Source: Comamonadaceae bacterium (lineage in GTDB: Bacteria > Pseudomonadota > Gammaproteobacteria > Burkholderiales > Burkholderiaceae_C). Taken from it: DNA of 64,000 nt. This document shows positions 17,806 to 26,917 of the stretch, piece after piece. Both the position numbers and the translations under genes were made by a program. The DNA lies in NCBI GenBank assembly GCA_947443645.1, contig CANEXF010000009.1:95701-159700 (forward strand). The letters run 5' to 3'. Numbering within the stretch: position 1 is the stretch's first letter; each line of letters starts with the position of its first letter. The notes under the pieces were generated by a model that was given only the letters and a program-made list of their open reading frames with translations, did no database searches and had not been told where the DNA came from.

Positions 17806-18915
17806 TCAAGGATAAAACGCCAGCAAGCGGTAGCCCGCCACTGCCGTGGGCGAAAAGTTGCCGGGAGCGATTGAAGCACCGGACGCTGGGGCCGCAGCAG
17901 GCACGGTTACCGCCAACACCTGCATGAATACCAGGCCGCTGGACTCAGCGCCCGCAAGGAGCGCGCTGCGCGTCTCGCCAAGCTGCGCCGGACTGAGCAC
18001 GCGCCGCACCAGGGCTTGATCCCGGGTGTCTGTGAGCGTTACCTCAAGCGATGGCATGGCGACCGCGACTGCGCTTGTATTTTTGATCGTAAAACTCAGG
18101 CGATAGGTGTCAGCATTGACCTTGTTGAATGCGGAGCTCTCTATCACGACAGCTTCAATACTGCGCGGCGCGTCTACCCTGCACTGCAGTTGCACGCACA
18201 ACATCTGCAGCCAGGGCTTGAGGCTGGGCTCGCGTGCTGCGACATCGTCTCTTTGCTGGACCACCACCTGTAGCAGCAGCAAGAGCGCCAGCAGCAGACT
18301 GAGAAAGCCCAGCCCGATTCGCACGGCCGGTTGACGCCAGCGCGCTTGCCGCCGCGCGTCTTTGACAAAGGAGACCTCGTCGGACACCAGGGGCAGGTCC
18401 GTCAAGGCAGGAATATCCGGCGCCTCAGAAATGCCCGCAAGGCGTGCACCTGGCAGCTCGGGCGCGACAGGCATGCTGGAGCTGTCGAAGTTGTCTGGAG
18501 GGCGCAAGCGCTCCAAGGGCTCGGACGCAGGCAGCTCTGCAACCGGCATAGGCGCTTGTAGCGGCTCGCTCGCTACCTGACTATTCACCGGCGCCACACG
18601 CACGGCCTGACCGTGCGCATCCAGGCGCAAGGTGCCGGATTCGTCGAGCAGAACTGCACGCTGGTCCTGCTGCCATTGGCCCGGATCAAAAACGCTGTGC
18701 GCGGGATCGGGCGGGCTCTGCCAAGCCGACTCGGCTTGAGGAGAAGGGGGCGCGGAGTAAAGAGCACTAGGGGTCTGCGGGATCTGCAGATGCTGGGACG
18801 CATCAAAAACATCAGCACAATGCCCACATCGCACCCAGCCTTGGGAGACTTTGAGTTGGTCGGTCACGACTTTGAACATCGTGCCGCATGCGGGGCAGCG
18901 CGTAATCAGGCTCAT
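17806..18915 (-). CDS. MJ0042 zinc-ribbon and DUF3426 membrane protein
   Basis: 369 residues. The N-terminal zinc ribbon has two CxxC knuckles (TRCPACGTMF and VRCGHCADVF). A long Pro/Ala-rich linker, one transmembrane helix (about 200-220) and a C-terminal DUF3426 domain follow. This layout is conserved downstream of prmA in Burkholderiales; its function is not established. The order accB-accC-prmA-this gene suggests a single transcription unit, with 90 bp to prmA. Confidence 0.85.
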   Translation of the reverse strand: MSLITRCPACGTMFKVVTDQLKVSQGWVRCGHCADVFDASQHLQIPQTPSALYSAPPSPQAESAWQSPPDPAHSVFDPGQWQQDQRAVLLDESGTLRLDAHGQAVRVAPVNSQVASEPLQAPMPVAELPASEPLERLRPPDNFDSSSMPVAPELPGARLAGISEAPDIPALTDLPLVSDEVSFVKDARRQARWRQPAVRIGLGFLSLLLALLLLLQVVVQQRDDVAAREPSLKPWLQMLCVQLQCRVDAPRSIEAVVIESSAFNKVNADTYRLSFTIKNTSAVAVAMPSLEVTLTDTRDQALVRRVLSPAQLGETRSALLAGAESSGLVFMQVLAVTVPAAAPASGASIAPGNFSPTAVAGYRLLAFYP

Positions 18916-19005
18916 CTAGCGCTGTATTGTAGGTTGTGCCTGAGGGCGGGCCGCGGCAGCCCGAGCCCGGCAAGCGGCTTGATGCACGCCAGGCCGTCAG
19001 CAGGT

Positions 19006-19890
19006 TTAAAGCTTGGCGACCATCAGAATCCAGCCGTCTTCTTCATCCTGCACCTGCAGCTGGCAATAAGGCAGATAAGCCGCCTTGAGCTCGTCGGCCT
19101 GACGCGCCAGAATGCCGGCCAGCACCAGATGACCGCCTTTTTCAACGTGCGCGCAGAGCAGTGGCGCCAGCACCTTCAAAGGTGTGGCCAGAATATTTGC
19201 CAGCACAGTATGGTATTGACCGCTGGCTTTGTCCGGCAGTCCCGCATTGAGCCGCACATGGTTGGCTTCAGCATTGGCCCGCGTGGACTCGACTGCAGCC
19301 TCATCGATATCGACCGCATCAATATCCAAAGCGCCGAACTTGGCCGCACCTATTGCAAGAATGCCCGACCCACAGCCGTAATCCAAAGTCCTGCCAAGCG
19401 TGGGCGCACCAGCAATCCAACGCAAGCACATGCGCGTGGTCGGGTGGGTACCGGTGCCGAAAGCCAGACCCGGGTCAAGACGAATCAGCTGCCTGGCTTG
19501 CGCTGGCGGCTCATGCCAGGTCGGCACAATCCAGAACTCAGGTGTGATCTCGACCGGCGTGAACTGCGACTGCGTCAGTCGAACCCAATCCTGCTCGGGC
19601 ACGGGCTGAACCGCGATCAGCGCGCAGTCATCAAAGAAATCCTGCGCCTGCAGCAAGGCCAGCGCCTCGCGCGCCAAAGCCTCGGTGGCAAACAGGGAAA
19701 CCACCCGTGAGCGCTCCCAGCCAGCCTTGGGCGGCGGCATGCCGGGTTCGCCAAAAAGCGCCTGCTCGGCAGGCGTCTCGGCGTCGGCGTCCTCGACCGA
19801 AACGCTGAGCGCGTCGAGCGCGTCCAGTGCCTCGCTAAGCGTTTCAACGCCATCGGCAGGCACCAGCAAAATCAACTCAAACATGCTCAT
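19006..19890 (-). CDS. prmA: Ribosomal protein L11 methyltransferase
   Basis: 294 residues, the usual PrmA length. An N-terminal substrate-recognition region precedes a class I SAM-methyltransferase domain with motif I LDYGCGSGILAIGAAKFGA and motif IV-like TVLANILATPL. PrmA trimethylates lysines and the N-terminus of L11. An acidic insertion (SVSVEDADAETPAE) lies near residue 35. It sits 138 bp after accC in the same orientation, the conserved Burkholderiales order. Confidence 0.95.
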   Translation of the reverse strand: MSMFELILLVPADGVETLSEALDALDALSVSVEDADAETPAEQALFGEPGMPPPKAGWERSRVVSLFATEALAREALALLQAQDFFDDCALIAVQPVPEQDWVRLTQSQFTPVEITPEFWIVPTWHEPPAQARQLIRLDPGLAFGTGTHPTTRMCLRWIAGAPTLGRTLDYGCGSGILAIGAAKFGALDIDAVDIDEAAVESTRANAEANHVRLNAGLPDKASGQYHTVLANILATPLKVLAPLLCAHVEKGGHLVLAGILARQADELKAAYLPYCQLQVQDEEDGWILMVAKL

Positions 19891-20028
19891 AAAACCTGGC
19901 TCCCTGTGCTCGCCTTGTTAATCCTGTCGTCCTGAGCCTGCCTGAGGCGGCACCCAGAGTGGGCGATGCGTGCTTGGAACGGCGCAGCGCAGCGCTCGGT
20001 CATGCCCTGCAGCGCACCGGAGTTCGAA

Positions 20029-21378
20029 CTAGCGCACACGTTTGGACAACCATTCTTCAAGGTAGTGGATATTGGTGCCACCGTCCATGAATTTGGCGTC
20101 GACCATCAACTCGCGGTGCAGGGCGATATTGGTGTTGATGCCTTCGACCACGGTCTCGGCCAGCGCCGTGCGCATACGGGCCAGCGCCTGTTCGCGCGTG
20201 TCGCCATGCACAATGATCTTGCCAATCATGGAGTCGTAATTCGGCGGCACAAAGTAGTTGGCGTAAATGTGCGAATCCACCCGCACGCCCGGTCCACCCG
20301 GCGTGTGCCAGGTCGTGATGCGCCCCGGAGAAGGCGTGAATTTGTACGGGTCTTCGGCGTTGATGCGGCATTCAATCGAATGGCCCTTGAGCTCGATGTC
20401 ACGCTGTGCAAAGGGCAGCTTTTCGCCGGCTGCCACCATGATTTGCGTCCTCACGATGTCAATGCCCGTGATCCACTCGGTCACCGGATGCTCGACCTGC
20501 ACGCGGGTGTTCATCTCTATGAAGTAGAACTCGCCGTTTTCATACAGAAACTCAAAGGTTCCAGCGCCACGGTAGCCAATTTTCTTGACAGCAGCGACAC
20601 AGCGCTCACCGATGCGCTCTATAAGCTTGCGCGGGATGCCAGGCGCTGGCGCCTCTTCAATGACTTTTTGATGGCGGCGCTGCATGGAGCAATCGCGCTC
20701 ACCGAGCCAGACCGCATTTTTATGCTGGTCGGCCATGATCTGGATTTCAATATGCCGGGGGTTCTGCAGGAATTTCTCCATGTAGACCTCGGGATTGCCG
20801 AAAGCCGCACCGGCCTCGGCCTTGGTCGTCTGCACCGCATGCAGCAGCGCCGCCTCGGTGTGCACCACGCGCATGCCGCGACCACCGCCGCCACCTGCAG
20901 CCTTGATGATGACCGGGTAACCCACCTGCTTGGCAGTGCGCTTGATGAAAGCCGGATCATCAGGCAACGCGCCTTCGGAGCCAGGCACGCAGGGCACACC
21001 CGCCTTGATCATGGTCTGCTTGGCAGACACCTTGTCGCCCATGGTGCGTATGGAGTCCGGGCTCGGACCAATGAACTTGAACCCGCTTTTTTCAACCCGT
21101 TCTGCAAAATCGGCGTTTTCGCTCAAAAAACCATAGCCCGGGTGAATCGCCTCGGCGTCGGTCACTTCAGCGGCCGAAATGATGGCCGGCATGTTCAGGT
21201 AGCTGTGAGCCGACGCTGCGGGCCCGATGCAAACTGACTCATCCGCCAGCTTGATGTATTTCGCCTCGCGATCAGCCTCCGAGTACACCATCACAGCCTT
21301 GATGCCGAGTTCACGGCAGGCGCGCTGGATTCGCAGGGCGATCTCTCCGCGGTTGGCAATCAGTATTTTTTTAAACAT
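20029..21378 (-). CDS. accC: Biotin carboxylase subunit of acetyl-CoA carboxylase
   Basis: 449 residues that carboxylate biotin on AccB in an ATP-dependent step, the first step of fatty-acid synthesis. Visible: the N-terminal [13 protein letters not shown], the ATP-grasp glycine loop [14 protein letters not shown], the catalytic region [18 protein letters not shown] and the C-terminal [17 protein letters not shown]. Full length, with 57 bp to the accB stop upstream. Co-transcription with accB is expected. Confidence 0.98.
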   Translation of the reverse strand: MFKKILIANRGEIALRIQRACRELGIKAVMVYSEADREAKYIKLADESVCIGPAASAHSYLNMPAIISAAEVTDAEAIHPGYGFLSENADFAERVEKSGFKFIGPSPDSIRTMGDKVSAKQTMIKAGVPCVPGSEGALPDDPAFIKRTAKQVGYPVIIKAAGGGGGRGMRVVHTEAALLHAVQTTKAEAGAAFGNPEVYMEKFLQNPRHIEIQIMADQHKNAVWLGERDCSMQRRHQKVIEEAPAPGIPRKLIERIGERCVAAVKKIGYRGAGTFEFLYENGEFYFIEMNTRVQVEHPVTEWITGIDIVRTQIMVAAGEKLPFAQRDIELKGHSIECRINAEDPYKFTPSPGRITTWHTPGGPGVRVDSHIYANYFVPPNYDSMIGKIIVHGDTREQALARMRTALAETVVEGINTNIALHRELMVDAKFMDGGTNIHYLEEWLSKRVR

Positions 21379-21435
21379 GCGTCTGGTAACTCAGTCTTTT
21401 GGGAAGTCTGCGGATGGGCCGGCGTGGCGCGGTCC

Positions 21436-21873
21436 TCACTCGATCATGAACAACGGCTGTCCGTATTCAACGGCCTGGCCGTTTTCGCAAAGTATCTTGG
21501 TGATCGTGCCGGACTTGTCGGCCTCGATTTCATTGAGGATCTTCATCGCCTCGATGATGCAGATGGTTTCGCCTTCCTTGACTACGTTGCCAACTTCGGC
21601 AAAAGGCTTGGCACCTGGACTGGCCGAGCGGTAAAAAGTCCCAACCATGGGTGACTTCACGGCGTGTCCAGCGGGCACAACCGGCGCCTCGACGACGGGT
21701 GCGGCAACGGCAACTGGCGCGGCCACCATGGCGACTGCAGGCTGCTGCATCACAAGGGGAGCTCCACTGGATTTGACAATGCGTACCTTGCCTTCGGCTT
21801 CGGTAATCTCCAGTTCGGACACATTGGAGTCCGAAACGAGGTCAATCAGTGTCTTGAGTTTTCTTAAATCCAT
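21436..21873 (-). CDS. accB: Biotin carboxyl carrier protein of acetyl-CoA carboxylase
   Basis: 145 residues. The N-terminal [13 protein letters not shown] segment is characteristic, followed by an Ala/Val/Pro-rich linker and a biotinyl domain with the biotin-lysine motif [15 protein letters not shown]. The frame continues 55 codons upstream without similarity, so MDLRKL is taken as the start; a GGAGAGA site precedes it. The 371 bp upstream carries two palindromes. In related genera as I recall them aroQ commonly lies directly upstream; here it does not. Confidence 0.96.
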   Translation of the reverse strand: MDLRKLKTLIDLVSDSNVSELEITEAEGKVRIVKSSGAPLVMQQPAVAMVAAPVAVAAPVVEAPVVPAGHAVKSPMVGTFYRSASPGAKPFAEVGNVVKEGETICIIEAMKILNEIEADKSGTITKILCENGQAVEYGQPLFMIE

Positions 21874-21950
21874 GGGGTCTCTCCAATGACGGTAGATGCT
21901 GGCGCGAGGATTGCAGCACACAGCTTTTAATGGTCTGGAAGCGGGCCTGC

Positions 21951-21965
21951 ATGCTCCAGGAGCAT
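21951..21965. promoter_or_regulatory. Palindrome A upstream of accB
   Basis: ATGCTCC-A-GGAGCAT is a perfect 7-bp inverted repeat around one base, about 80 bp before the accB start. It could be an operator; no known regulator consensus is recognised. Confidence 0.4.
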
Positions 21966-22013
21966 CAAGCCAACGCGGTCTTCCTTGCTTTATTTCACTT
22001 ACGCTCAGCTTTT

Positions 22014-22027
22014 GCGCTTTAAAGCGC
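22014..22027. promoter_or_regulatory. Palindrome B upstream of accB
   Basis: GCGCTTTAAAGCGC, a perfect 14-bp palindrome, lies about 140 bp before accB in the gap up to the TlpA-type gene. The remaining bases of that gap hold no credible gene. Confidence 0.4.
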
Positions 22028-22199
22028 TCATCAGTCACTTAATGCCGATTTCCACGCACGCAAGGCTGACGATCAGTCGGGGAAAGCGCAGAGTGTACCT
22101 CAAGCCCGAAGCTTCCAAGCGGCGAAAAAGCCATGCACAGGAACTGAAAAAAGGAGGAAATAAGACTTAGTTGGTCACCAATTGACTCATTTTAAAAAC

Positions 22200-22255
22200 A
22201 GTAGCTTATTAAAGAGCACGGACCGCACCGCATGGCTATTTTTATTAGACCTGCG
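22200..22255. repeat. Interspersed GTAGCTGC-type repeat, degenerate copy 7
   Basis: AGTAGCTTATTAAAGAGCAC followed by GGACCGCACCGC and GGCTATTTTTATTA resembles the repeat family on the opposite strand and runs over the stop codon of the TlpA-type gene. It is the weakest of the eight copies. Confidence 0.45.
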
Positions 22256-22787
22256 CCCATAGCGCCAGGTCTTCGCTTGAAACCTTGCCGGCTTTGCGAT
22301 GCAGCAACTGGCCTGACGCGCCAAACACCGCAGAAAAAGGCAAACTGCCGGCCGAATTACCCAGCGACTTGCTCAGCTCGGTGCCACCCAGGCCGGCCAT
22401 GGCAACCGGGAAACTCAGCGGCCTGGCCTGCAGCCATTTGCGCACCGCGCTGGGCTGGTCCACAGCCAGGCCCAGCACCTGCCAGTTTTTGCTCTGCTTG
22501 TTTTTGTGGAAGCTGTCCAGCAAGGGCAACTCCTCGACGCAGGGCGGGCACCAGGTCGCCCAGAAATTCACCAGCAGCGGCTTGCCGCGAAAGCTGCTCA
22601 TGGGCAAGGCCTTGCCGTCGGGCGTGTCAAAGCTCAAGGCCCAGAAGGCTACATCCATCGCCGCATCGGCCGACGAGATCGGCGCTGCCAAGCCGTCCTG
22701 CGGCCGGTTTTTCCACCAGGCCACGCCAGCGCCCGCAAGGCCGGCCGCTGCGGCAACACTGCCGTAAAGAAGGTTTCTGCGCTTCAT
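22245..22787 (-). CDS. TlpA-type thiol:disulfide oxidoreductase
   Basis: 180 residues. The N-terminal MKRRNLLYGSVAAAAGLAGAG acts as a membrane anchor or signal with an Arg pair. The thioredoxin domain has the active site WATWCPPC at about residues 75-82 and a cis-Pro region (SLPFSAVF). It is expected in the periplasm, keeping cysteines reduced, for example in cytochrome c assembly. Its start overlaps the stop of the upstream unknown gene by 4 bp. Confidence 0.9.
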   Translation of the reverse strand: MKRRNLLYGSVAAAAGLAGAGVAWWKNRPQDGLAAPISSADAAMDVAFWALSFDTPDGKALPMSSFRGKPLLVNFWATWCPPCVEELPLLDSFHKNKQSKNWQVLGLAVDQPSAVRKWLQARPLSFPVAMAGLGGTELSKSLGNSAGSLPFSAVFGASGQLLHRKAGKVSSEDLALWAQV

Positions 22788-23386
22788 TTTTCGAGTTCCG
22801 CATCAAGCATAAGCAATTTCTGCACGGCCGCCAGATCACCGCGCGGTGTGCGGCCCTTGGCATCGGGCCGCAAAGCGCCGCGTAAATCATCATGGTCGTA
22901 GACCATCAGGTGCACGCCAACCATTTCGCCCAGCGGCTTGCACAGGCTGCTCAAGCTGAGCGCCTCAACGCTGCCGCCGGTAAAGCCTGTCACGGTGCGC
23001 GGTTCGTAGTCGACATTGTGTTCAATCAAGGCAATTTCGGCAGATTTTGGATCGTCACAAAACAGCTGGATATAAATATCAGACAGCCGCGTTGCCGTGC
23101 CGTGCCAAACCGCGCCCGCCAGGTAGGGGCGAAAGGCCTGCATGCGCTCCATCCAGACCACCGCCAGGCCCCTGAGGGCGGCCAACTCGGCCGGCTGGGT
23201 GTCGGCGCAGAACAGCTCGATGTACTCGCGCACCGCGTCTTCCAGCTCACCATTGTCCGGCAGCTCGCTGCGCGCAGGCAGCCCCATCTGCTTGAGCGCG
23301 CGGCGTTTGGCCGGACCGTATTCCAGCCCCTCTTCAACGACCAGCGCGGCAGCGGTCGCCGCAATTTCAGATTTAAGGGTGTGCAA
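22784..23386 (-). CDS. Conserved protein of unknown function
   Basis: 200 residues, soluble and acidic. I do not recognise the family with confidence. The segment GAVWHGTATRLSDIYIQLF recalls the GS...SDID motif of minimal nucleotidyltransferases, but the second acidic residue is replaced (SDIY), so activity is doubtful. The longest frame begins with TTG at 23386 and no strong ribosome site is visible; the true start may differ. It is coupled to the TlpA-type gene by ATGA overlap and divergent from mpl. Confidence 0.7.
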   Translation of the reverse strand: MHTLKSEIAATAAALVVEEGLEYGPAKRRALKQMGLPARSELPDNGELEDAVREYIELFCADTQPAELAALRGLAVVWMERMQAFRPYLAGAVWHGTATRLSDIYIQLFCDDPKSAEIALIEHNVDYEPRTVTGFTGGSVEALSLSSLCKPLGEMVGVHLMVYDHDDLRGALRPDAKGRTPRGDLAAVQKLLMLDAELEK

Positions 23387-23512
23387 GGTGCTTGGGCCAG
23401 GTGAGCGAAGACCGGTTTGAAACCAACGTTTAACAATATAGAGCTTCAGTTTAGGCCAGCGCGACTGGCCATGCCAGGCGGCGGGATTTAGCGTCAGGTC
23501 GAACGAGCGCCA

Positions 23513-23570
23513 AAATGCTATTAATTAAGTAGCTGCCAGCGCCGGTCCATATTGCGCCACCGGCACTTTG
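23513..23570. repeat. Interspersed GTAGCTGC-type repeat, copy 4
   Basis: Plus-strand AATTAAGTAGCTGCCAGCGC, then CGGTCCATATTGCGCCA, just upstream of mpl. Aligns base for base with copies 5 and 6 over about 35 bp. Confidence 0.75.
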
Positions 23571-23644
23571 TATCTGAAATATCGGTCAAGTCAGAGCTCA
23601 CAGCCGGTTTTTGGCCGCTTCGCGCTGCTCCTAAAATACCTGCC

Positions 23645-25195
23645 ATGCACATACATATTCTTGGAATCTGCGGCACCTTTATGGGCGGCCTGGCCGCATT
23701 GGCCCGCGAAGCTGGCCACAAAGTCACGGGCTGCGACACAGGCGTCTATCCGCCCATGAGTGACCAGCTGCGCGCCCTGGGCATTGAGCTGATTGAAGGC
23801 TACGGCGCAGACCAGCTCGCGCTCAAGCCAGACATGTATGTGGTCGGCAATGTGGTCTCGCGTGCCCGGCTGGCCGACGCCAGCCCAAAATACCCCTTGA
23901 TGGAGGCCATCCTCAACGGCGGCCTGCCTTACACCAGCGGCCCGCAATGGCTGGCTGAGCATGTCTTGCAAGGCCGCCATGTGCTGGCGGTGGCGGGCAC
24001 GCACGGCAAGACCACCACCACGGCGATGCTGGCGTGGATACTCGAACACGCCGGCCTGCAGCCAGGCTTTCTGATCGGCGGCGTGCCGCTCAATTTCGGC
24101 GTCTCTGCCCGGATAGGTGCCCCCACGCTTGTCGCTTCGCGTACCGCGCTGCCCCCCGAAGGGGCCGCTGCGCCTGCGGTCCTGCAAAGCCGGCCCCGCG
24201 GCCCCGGCTTGCAGGAAGATACGGACAGCGGATTTTCCACTTCGACGAAAACGCCATCACGCGCTCCGATGGCTCCATTTGTTATAGAGGCTGATGAGTA
24301 CGACACCGCCTTTTTCGACAAACGCAGCAAGTTTGTCCATTACCGGCCGCGCACGGCGATATTGAACAACCTGGAATTCGACCACGCCGATATTTTTGAC
24401 AACCTCGCAGCCATTGAGCGCCAGTTTCACCATTTGCTGCGCACCGTGCCCTCGCAAGGTCGCGTGGTCGTCAATGCACATGAAGCCAGCCTGCAGCGCG
24501 TGCTGGCCCAGGGCTGCTGGAGTGAGCGTGTACTCTTCGGAAGTGATCCGTCAAACCTGGATGGCTTTACTGCAGAAGGTGAGCCGCAAGACTTCAAGGT
24601 GCTCAAGGCCGGGCAGATCGTCGCCCATGTGCAGTGGGCCGTGTCCGGCGTGCACAACCAGCTCAATGCGCTGGCAGCGATTGCTGCAGCCGAGCATGTG
24701 GGTGTCCCGCCCGAGGTCGCGGCAGCGGCACTGGCGAGCTTTCAGAACGTCAAGCGCCGCATGGAGGTGCGCGGCGTGCTTGCGCGGGATGGCGGCGAGA
24801 TCACGGTGTATGACGACTTTGCGCATCACCCCACCGCCATACACACCACGGTGGACGGCCTGCGCCGCCAGCTCAACAGCAGCGGCAAAAGCGCGGACCG
24901 TATCCTGGCCATCTTTGAGCCGCGCAGCAACACCATGAAGCTGGGCAGTATGACCGCGCAACTGCCCCATGCGCTGGAAGTCGCCGACCTGGCCTTTTGC
25001 CATGCGGCTGGCCTGGACTGGGACGCCCGCGCGGCGCTGGCGCCCATGGTTGACCGAGCGCACGTCGCAGACAACATCGAGCAGCTGGTGGCGCAGGTCA
25101 AAGCCTTGGCCAGACCCGGCGACCATTTGCTGTGCATGAGCAATGGCGGCTTTGGCGGCATACACGTCAAGCTGCTGGACGCGCTGAAAGCCTGA
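23645..25195 (+). CDS. mpl: UDP-MurNAc:L-Ala-gamma-D-Glu-meso-DAP ligase
   Basis: 516 residues; re-attaches recycled murein tripeptide to UDP-MurNAc. Mur-ligase features: HILGICGTFMGGLA at the N-terminus, ATP loop [30 protein letters not shown], and NNLEFDHADIF. Between GVSARIGA and FVIEADEYD there is an extra segment of about 50 residues (about 160-208) encoded by repeat-like DNA (24119-24275) with a strong hairpin. The total is therefore longer than the roughly 455-470 usual for the family. The frame stays open, so the enzyme may tolerate it. AmpD, which supplies the pathway, is also encoded in this window. Confidence 0.94.
   Translation: MHIHILGICGTFMGGLAALAREAGHKVTGCDTGVYPPMSDQLRALGIELIEGYGADQLALKPDMYVVGNVVSRARLADASPKYPLMEAILNGGLPYTSGPQWLAEHVLQGRHVLAVAGTHGKTTTTAMLAWILEHAGLQPGFLIGGVPLNFGVSARIGAPTLVASRTALPPEGAAAPAVLQSRPRGPGLQEDTDSGFSTSTKTPSRAPMAPFVIEADEYDTAFFDKRSKFVHYRPRTAILNNLEFDHADIFDNLAAIERQFHHLLRTVPSQGRVVVNAHEASLQRVLAQGCWSERVLFGSDPSNLDGFTAEGEPQDFKVLKAGQIVAHVQWAVSGVHNQLNALAAIAAAEHVGVPPEVAAAALASFQNVKRRMEVRGVLARDGGEITVYDDFAHHPTAIHTTVDGLRRQLNSSGKSADRILAIFEPRSNTMKLGSMTAQLPHALEVADLAFCHAAGLDWDARAALAPMVDRAHVADNIEQLVAQVKALARPGDHLLCMSNGGFGGIHVKLLDALKA
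24119..24275. repeat. Repeat-like insertion within mpl
   Basis: Begins with a 24-nt sequence (24119-24142, GCCCCCACGCTTGTCGCTTC...) that recurs exactly at 42918-42941 in the murG start region. It continues through a hairpin with near-perfect arms (CCTGCAAAGCCGG from 24181, CCGGCTTGCAGG to 24215). The insertion length is a multiple of three in effect, since the mpl frame reads through. The right boundary is approximate. Confidence 0.65.
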
Positions 25196-25251
25196 AAGCC
25201 CTAAAACGGGCGCGGCAGTTTTCCAGCCGGCCGTGAAAAGCGTGGGCTTGC

Positions 25252-25563
25252 CTAGTAGCTGATGCTCAGGGAGGCCACATCAATGTGCACCACCGGCTTG
25301 CCCAGTGCAGCGCTGGCGGCGCGAGCAAACGCCTGCGCCCATTGGGGTTCAAGAAATTTTTCAGCGCCTGCGGCCTCGGCCACCACCACGACCTTGTCGG
25401 CCGTCAGTAGCTTGCCGGTAGGTCGCAGTGGCTCGCAAGCCATGCGTGTGAACTGCTCATCAAGCCAGGCCCGGGCGGCCTCGTGCGGCATGGGCTGCAC
25501 TTCATTGAGGTCCAAGCGCAGCGGCGCGCTGCCCTTGAAGGTCACACTGACTTCGCTGCGCAT
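25252..25563 (-). CDS. Small conserved protein of unknown function
   Basis: 103 residues, beginning MRSEVSVTFKGSAPLRLDL and ending VHIDVASLSISY. It has an Ala/Glu-rich middle and no signal peptide, membrane segment or known motif. The start is set at 25563 because sequence upstream of it in frame is the shadow of aroG. It lies 100 bp downstream of aroG on the same strand and is convergent with mpl. Function not recognised. Confidence 0.6.
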   Translation of the reverse strand: MRSEVSVTFKGSAPLRLDLNEVQPMPHEAARAWLDEQFTRMACEPLRPTGKLLTADKVVVVAEAAGAEKFLEPQWAQAFARAASAALGKPVVHIDVASLSISY

Positions 25564-25663
25564 GGTTTGACTCCTGATAGTGGCAAGCTGGATCGCCACA
25601 AGCCAATAGTCTGCGAATGAGCCCCTCAGGCGCAATTCGCAGAAACCCGCAGCGGCTAGAGGC

Positions 25664-26806
25664 TTAGGCCAGCGCGCGGCGTGCCAGCACGGCATCCGAC
25701 AAGGTTTGCAGCACGGCCAGCGAGTCGTCCCAGGCCAGGCAGGCATCGGTGATGCTCTTGCCGTATTCGAGTGCGCGGGCGTCATCCTTGCCGGGCGTGA
25801 ATTTTTGCGCACCGGCCTGCAAGTGGCTTTCAACCATCAGGCCAAACACCTGACGCGAGCCGCTGGCTACCTGGCCGGCGATGTCGCGCGCGACCTCGAT
25901 CTGCTTTTCGTGCTGCTTGGAACTGTTGGCGTGGCTGCAATCGACCATCAGTGTCGCGGGCAGCTTGGCCGCAGCCAACTCTTTGCAGGCAGCGGTGACA
26001 CTGGCCACATCGTAATTGGGCGCCTTGCCGCCGCGCAGAATCACGTGGCAATCCGGATTGCCGTTGGTTTGCACAATCGCCACCTGGCCATTTTTGTGCA
26101 CCGACAAAAAGTGATGTCCGCGTGCGGCGGCCTGGATCGCATCGGTGGCAATGCGAATATTGCCATCCGTGCCATTTTTGAAGCCTATGGGCGCAGACAG
26201 ACCAGAGGCCAGCTCGCGGTGCACCTGACTTTCGGTGGTGCGCGCACCAATCGCGCCCCAGGCGATCAGGTCGCCAATGTATTGCGGGGAGATCACATCC
26301 AGAAATTCGCTGCCTGCGGGCAGGTCCAGGCGGTTGATTTCAATCAACAGCTGGCGCGCGATGCGCAGACCTTCATCAATGCGGTAGCTTTCATCGAGGT
26401 AAGGGTCATTGATCAAGCCTTTCCAGCCCACGGTGGTGCGCGGCTTTTCAAAGTACACCCGCATCACGATCTCCAGCGTGCCAGCGTATTTTTTACGCTG
26501 AACCGCCAGCTTGCGCGCGTACTCGAGCGCAGCGGCCGGGTCGTGAATCGAGCACGGACCAATCACCACCAGCAGGCGGTCGTCCGTGCCAGCGATGATG
26601 TTGTGAATGTTGTGGCGGGTCTGCGTGATCAGCGATTCGACGGCGGTGCCGCGTATCGGGAAAAAGCGTATCAAATGCTCTGGCGGAGGTAACACGGTGA
26701 TGTCCTTGATGCGTTCGTCGTCGGTCTGGCTGGTTTTATCGACGCTCGCATACCAGCTGTCGCTGGCGGGTTTCGGCTGGGATTCAGACTGGGCAGGTGT
26801 ATTCAT
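25664..26806 (-). CDS. aroG: 3-deoxy-7-phosphoheptulonate (DAHP) synthase, class I
   Basis: 380 residues; condenses PEP and erythrose-4-phosphate, the committed step to chorismate and Phe, Tyr and Trp. Class I signatures: VVIGPCSIHDPAAALEYA, RVYFEKPRTTVGWKGLINDPYLD, GARTTESQVHRELASGLS and MVDCSHANSSK. The ATG at 26806 follows an AAGGACG ribosome site. Upstream lie a rho-independent terminator and an aromatic-rich leader peptide, which together look like an attenuator. Which aromatic amino acid inhibits the enzyme cannot be read from sequence. Confidence 0.97.
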   Translation of the reverse strand: MNTPAQSESQPKPASDSWYASVDKTSQTDDERIKDITVLPPPEHLIRFFPIRGTAVESLITQTRHNIHNIIAGTDDRLLVVIGPCSIHDPAAALEYARKLAVQRKKYAGTLEIVMRVYFEKPRTTVGWKGLINDPYLDESYRIDEGLRIARQLLIEINRLDLPAGSEFLDVISPQYIGDLIAWGAIGARTTESQVHRELASGLSAPIGFKNGTDGNIRIATDAIQAAARGHHFLSVHKNGQVAIVQTNGNPDCHVILRGGKAPNYDVASVTAACKELAAAKLPATLMVDCSHANSSKQHEKQIEVARDIAGQVASGSRQVFGLMVESHLQAGAQKFTPGKDDARALEYGKSITDACLAWDDSLAVLQTLSDAVLARRALA

Positions 26807-26860
26807 CACAGACGTCCTTTTAAGATTTCAAAAATTCAGGAAAAAGAAACTAAATATGGC

Positions 26861-26892
26861 AAAAAAAAACCGCCGGGTGTCCGGCGGTTTTT
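26861..26892 (-). terminator. Attenuator terminator in the aroG leader
   Basis: Read on the minus strand: stem ACCGCCGG (26888-26881), 4-nt loop, CCGGCGGT (26876-26869), then nine T. It sits between the leader peptide stop (26918) and the aroG start (26806), so read-through is required for aroG expression. Its 5' arm can pair instead with CGGCGGT inside the leader peptide (26942-26936), giving an antiterminator of 7 bp. Confidence 0.85.
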
Positions 26893-26917
26893 GAAAAATT
26901 TCTTGTGCTGTTTCAGC

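Noticed and set aside
26855..26893. Short plus-strand frame MAKKNRRVSGGF over the aroG attenuator
   Set aside because: It lies on the terminator hairpin, and its direction has no gene to serve; the leader peptide on minus is better supported.
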